Shown piece after piece: positions 6,450 to 8,959 of a DNA stretch of 8,959 bases. The notes beneath the pieces were generated by a model. That model made no database searches, was not told the DNA's origin, and was given only the letters and a program-made list of their open reading frames with translations. Source of the DNA: Shimia sp041624275 (GTDB taxonomy: Bacteria; Pseudomonadota; Alphaproteobacteria; Rhodobacterales; Rhodobacteraceae); assembly GCF_041624275.1 (NCBI RefSeq), contig NZ_JBFJVE010000132.1:1-8959 (forward strand). Reading direction: 5' to 3'. A program made the position numbers and the translations under genes. How positions within the stretch are numbered: position 1 is the first letter of the stretch; each line of letters begins with the position of its first letter.

Positions 6450-7567
6450 CACACGCGCATCGGCATCACGACATAGACGGCGCTGGTGTCATTGCCTTCG
6501 CGCATCAGGGTCGGATCGCCGGCCGAGTTGAACATGAACACGGCGTTTTCGCGGTCGACCTGGCTGGCGATCTCCAAGAGGTACTTGGCGTTGAAACCGA
6601 TCTCCAGCCGCTCGTCGCCATAGGCGACGGCCAGTTCTTCCTCGGCGGCGCCGCTGTCGGGCGCATTGACCGACAGCACCAGGCGATCCTCGTCTAGCTG
6701 CAGCTTGACCGCGCGCGAGCGTTCCGACGACACCGTGGCCACCCGGTCCACGGCCTGGGCGAACTCGGCCGCATCGACCTCGAGCTTGCGGCTGTTGCCC
6801 TGCGGGATCACCCGCGTGTAATCGGGGAAGGTGCCGTCGATCACCTTCGAGGTCAGCGTGATGTCGGGCGTGGCAAAACGCACCTTGGTCTCGCTGACCG
6901 AAACCGCGATCTGCATCTCGTCGTCTTCCAGCAGCTTGCGCAGCTCGCCCACGGTCTTGCGCGGCACGATGACCCCCGGCATGTCCGAGGCACCCTGGGG
7001 CAGGTCGGCGTCGATCCGCGCCAGACGGTGGCCGTCGGTGGCCACGCAGCGCAGCACGCGGCCGGCCTCGCCGTCGGCGACATGCATGTAGACGCCATTG
7101 AGGTAATAGCGGGTCTCCTCGGTCGAAATGGCGAATTTCGACTTGTCGAACAGGCGCCGCAGCACCATCGCCGGGGCCGAGAAATTCGACTGGTATTCCG
7201 ACGAGGCCATGACCGGGAAATCCTCGCGCGGCAGGGTCGCCAGCGAGAAGTTCGAGCGCCCGGCCTCGACCGTGAGCCGCCCCGAGGCCCCGTCATCGGT
7301 CAGCGTCACGAGGGCTCCGTCCGGCAGCTTGCGCACGATCTCGTGCAGGGTGGTGGCGGCAACGGTGGTGGCGCCGGCGCGTTCGACCATCGCCGGGGTC
7401 CGGTCGACCACCTCGATATCGAGATCGGTGGCCCGGAACTGCACCGTGTCGCCCTCGGCCTCGATCAGGACATTGGCCAGGATCGGGATCGTGTTGCGGC
7501 GTTCGACCACCGACTGCGCCTGCGACACTGCCTTGAGCAGATTTCCGCGTTCGATACTGATCTTCAT
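6449..7567 (-). CDS. dnaN: DNA polymerase III beta subunit (sliding clamp)
   Basis: DnaN is the ring-shaped homodimer that encircles DNA and tethers Pol III and other clamp-binding enzymes. The protein has 372 residues (E. coli 366) with three repeated clamp domains: about 1-125, 130-250 and 255-372. Family sequence is seen at MKISIERGNLLKAV (1-14), RNTIPILANVLIEA (24-37), ATDLDIEV (46-53), ETRYYLNGVYM (151-161), ATDGHRLA (176-183), VIDGTFPDYTRVIP (242-255) and the C-terminus YVVMPMRV (365-372), nearly the same as the E. coli end. The frame is open 19 codons further upstream, but the ATG at 7567 has a perfect GGAGG (7576-7580) eight bases before it and matches the family N-terminus. It lies downstream of dnaA with a 186-base gap that contains a candidate promoter. 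Confidence 0.98.
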   Translation of the reverse strand: MKISIERGNLLKAVSQAQSVVERRNTIPILANVLIEAEGDTVQFRATDLDIEVVDRTPAMVERAGATTVAATTLHEIVRKLPDGALVTLTDDGASGRLTVEAGRSNFSLATLPREDFPVMASSEYQSNFSAPAMVLRRLFDKSKFAISTEETRYYLNGVYMHVADGEAGRVLRCVATDGHRLARIDADLPQGASDMPGVIVPRKTVGELRKLLEDDEMQIAVSVSETKVRFATPDITLTSKVIDGTFPDYTRVIPQGNSRKLEVDAAEFAQAVDRVATVSSERSRAVKLQLDEDRLVLSVNAPDSGAAEEELAVAYGDERLEIGFNAKYLLEIASQVDRENAVFMFNSAGDPTLMREGNDTSAVYVVMPMRV

Positions 7568-7596
7568 GCCGTATTCCTCCGTCTGCCGGGAGGGGC

Positions 7597-7624
7597 ACCC
7601 TATCGGTTTCCCCCTCTGGCGCAA
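7597..7624 (-). promoter_or_regulatory. Candidate promoter of dnaN
   Basis: On the minus strand TTGCGC (7619-7624) and TAGGGT (7597-7602) are 16 bases apart. Transcription from about 7590 would give a leader of about 22 nt with GGAGG well placed. The -35 is identical to that proposed for tRNA-Thr. Readthrough from dnaA is also possible, since no terminator is evident in the gap. Confidence 0.45.
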
Positions 7625-7753
7625 GCCTTTTCGCTTTTTTCGGCATAAATCACAGGAGCGTCAAGAACCATGCGGGCAGGGCGCCGCGATTTGCAGGCAC
7701 CACCGCCCGACAGGGCCGCAACAAGCCCCAAACAGGCCAGTTTTCGCGCGCCG

Positions 7754-8959
7754 TCAGGCCTCGAGCGAGCGGCGCAGCAGTTCGAGATCTTCGGCGATCT
7801 GCCCGTCCTGCGCCCTCAGCTCCTCGATGCGCTTCACCCCATGCATCACCGTGGTGTGGTCGCGGCCGCCGAACCGGCGCCCGATCTCGGGCAGCGAACG
7901 GCTGGTCAGCTGCTTGCACAGATACATCGCCACCTGACGCGGCCGGGCCAGGGTACGGACCCGTTTCGGGCCGATCATGTCGCTGAGGCGGATGTTGTAA
8001 TGCTCGGCGACGCGGCGCTGGATCTCCTCGACCGAGATCTTGCGCTCCGAGGCCCGCAGCACGTCGCTCAGGCAATCCTGGGTCAGTTCCATGGTGATTT
8101 CGCGCCCGACCAGCGAGGCAAAGGCAAAGAGCCGCGTCAGCGCCCCCTCGAGTACCCGCACGTTGGTCGAGATGCGATGGGCAAGGAATTCCAGAACCCC
8201 GCTGGCCAACTGCAGGTCGGGATACTGCATCTTGTATTGTTCGACCTTGGTCTGCAGGATGCCGAGCCGCAATTCGTAGTCGGTCGGGTGCAGATCGACC
8301 ACCAGCCCGCATTGCAGCCGCGACTTGATGCGATCCTCGAGATCCTTGATCTCGCCCGGCGCGCGGTCGGCCGAGATGATGATCTGCTTGTTCTGATCGA
8401 CCAGCGCGTTGAAGGTGTGAAAGAACTCCTCCTGGGTGCTGTCCTTGCCGGCGATGAACTGCACGTCATCGACCATCAGCACGTCGACCGAGCGGAACAG
8501 TTCCTTGAAATCCATCATCCTGCGATCGCGCAGCGCCTGCACGAAACGGTACATGAACTGTTCTGCCGACAGGTAGACCACGTTGAGATCGGGCCGCCGG
8601 CTCTGCAATTCCCAGGCGATGGCGTGCATCAGGTGGGTCTTGCCCAGCCCGACGCCGCCGTAAAGAAACAGCGGGTTGAAGGTCACCGGCCCGCCCTCGG
8701 CGACACGGTGCGCGGCGGCATTGGCCAGCTCGTTGGGCTTGCCGACGACGAAACTGTCGAAGGTGAAGCGCGGGTCAAGCGGCGCGCCGGGCACGGTCTC
8801 GTTCGCGCGCGACGACTTGTCTTCGGCCTGCGCGGGCGCCGGTGCAGGCCGGCTCGTGGGGCGGGCCGGCGTATTGGCCGCGACCCGGAAGTGCACCCGC
8901 TGCACCTTCTGGCCGGCAGTGGTCAGCTTGTGCAGGATCAGGTCACCGAAATTCTGCGA
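7754..8959 (-). CDS. dnaA: Chromosomal replication initiator protein DnaA, 5' end missing
   Basis: DnaA is the AAA+ protein that binds DnaA boxes at oriC, oligomerises with ATP and melts the origin. The last 401 codons are present; the frame is open to the right edge, and the first visible residues SQNFGDLILHKLTTAG belong to the end of domain I, so only about 50-70 N-terminal residues are missing. The GTG at 8905 lies within the domain and is not the start. Domain II is a short Pro/Ala-rich linker (visible residues about 30-60). Domain III has Walker A GGVGLGKTHLMHA (101-113) and Walker B VLMVDDVQFIAGK (150-162), followed by EEFFHTFN. Domain IV has the helix-turn-helix with RPRQVAMYLCKQLT (339-352) and the DnaA signature RDHTTVMHG (366-374), which reads the DnaA box. 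The stop is at 7754-7756. No key residue is missing. Confidence 0.97.
   Translation of the reverse strand, partial: SQNFGDLILHKLTTAGQKVQRVHFRVAANTPARPTSRPAPAPAQAEDKSSRANETVPGAPLDPRFTFDSFVVGKPNELANAAAHRVAEGGPVTFNPLFLYGGVGLGKTHLMHAIAWELQSRRPDLNVVYLSAEQFMYRFVQALRDRRMMDFKELFRSVDVLMVDDVQFIAGKDSTQEEFFHTFNALVDQNKQIIISADRAPGEIKDLEDRIKSRLQCGLVVDLHPTDYELRLGILQTKVEQYKMQYPDLQLASGVLEFLAHRISTNVRVLEGALTRLFAFASLVGREITMELTQDCLSDVLRASERKISVEEIQRRVAEHYNIRLSDMIGPKRVRTLARPRQVAMYLCKQLTSRSLPEIGRRFGGRDHTTVMHGVKRIEELRAQDGQIAEDLELLRRSLEA

Noticed and set aside
4023..6476. A very long plus-strand open frame (about 817 codons) opposite recF and gyrB
   Set aside because: It is the complement of two unmistakable conserved genes. 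High GC leaves few stop codons on the opposite strand, and its translation is low in recognisable domains. The same applies to the plus-strand frame at 2709-3932.
7625..7643. T-rich run on the plus strand (TTTTCGCTTTTTTCGG) as a terminator
   Set aside because: No stable stem precedes it on the plus strand, and no plus-strand gene ends nearby.
7568..7753. Possible origin of replication in the dnaA-dnaN gap
   Set aside because: I found no match to the DnaA box TTATCCACA and no AT-rich unwinding region. The nearest string (TGTGATTTA on the minus strand near 7650) matches only about 6 of 9 positions.

Overview
The window is a high-GC chromosomal segment from an alphaproteobacterium. The best guess is the Rhodobacterales (Roseobacter/Paracoccus-like): the visible DnaA domain I tail, GyrB and DnaN all read like members of that order, and the dnaN-recF spacer carries a motif I recall as typical of it. 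This placement rests on recognition of sequence, not on a search.

Right two thirds (about 2769-8959, all on the minus strand): the classical replication cluster dnaA (5' end cut by the window edge) - dnaN - recF - gyrB. DnaA opens the origin, DnaN is the beta sliding clamp, RecF helps load RecA at gaps, and GyrB is the ATPase subunit of DNA gyrase. Candidate sigma70-type promoters precede dnaN and gyrB, so the four genes are probably not one obligate transcript. The dnaN-recF gap holds a stem-loop next to the recurrent intergenic motif. I see no origin of replication.

Middle (about 1860-2768, minus strand): downstream of gyrB lie a short tandem repeat, a gene for an exported (Tat-like signal) DUF411 protein with a Cys-rich putative metal site, a GC-rich hairpin, and tRNA-Thr(CGU) with encoded CCA and its own promoter.

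Left (1-1812): two divergent signalling genes share an AT-richer intergenic region. Leftward is the start of a membrane-anchored PAS-domain sensor, truncated by the window edge. Rightward is a 418-residue response regulator with an intact N-terminal REC domain, a long Pro/Ala-rich linker and a C-terminal domain that looks like a catalytically dead GGDEF fold. It is the only plus-strand gene. Its nearest terminator-like structure lies beyond the tRNA, so its transcript may run antisense through tRNA-Thr.

Most of the window is ordinary housekeeping sequence. The items most worth a second look are the degenerate-GGDEF response regulator, the antisense arrangement over tRNA-Thr, the intergenic motif after dnaN and the tandem repeat after gyrB. 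I found no convincing new defence system, mobile element or CRISPR array.
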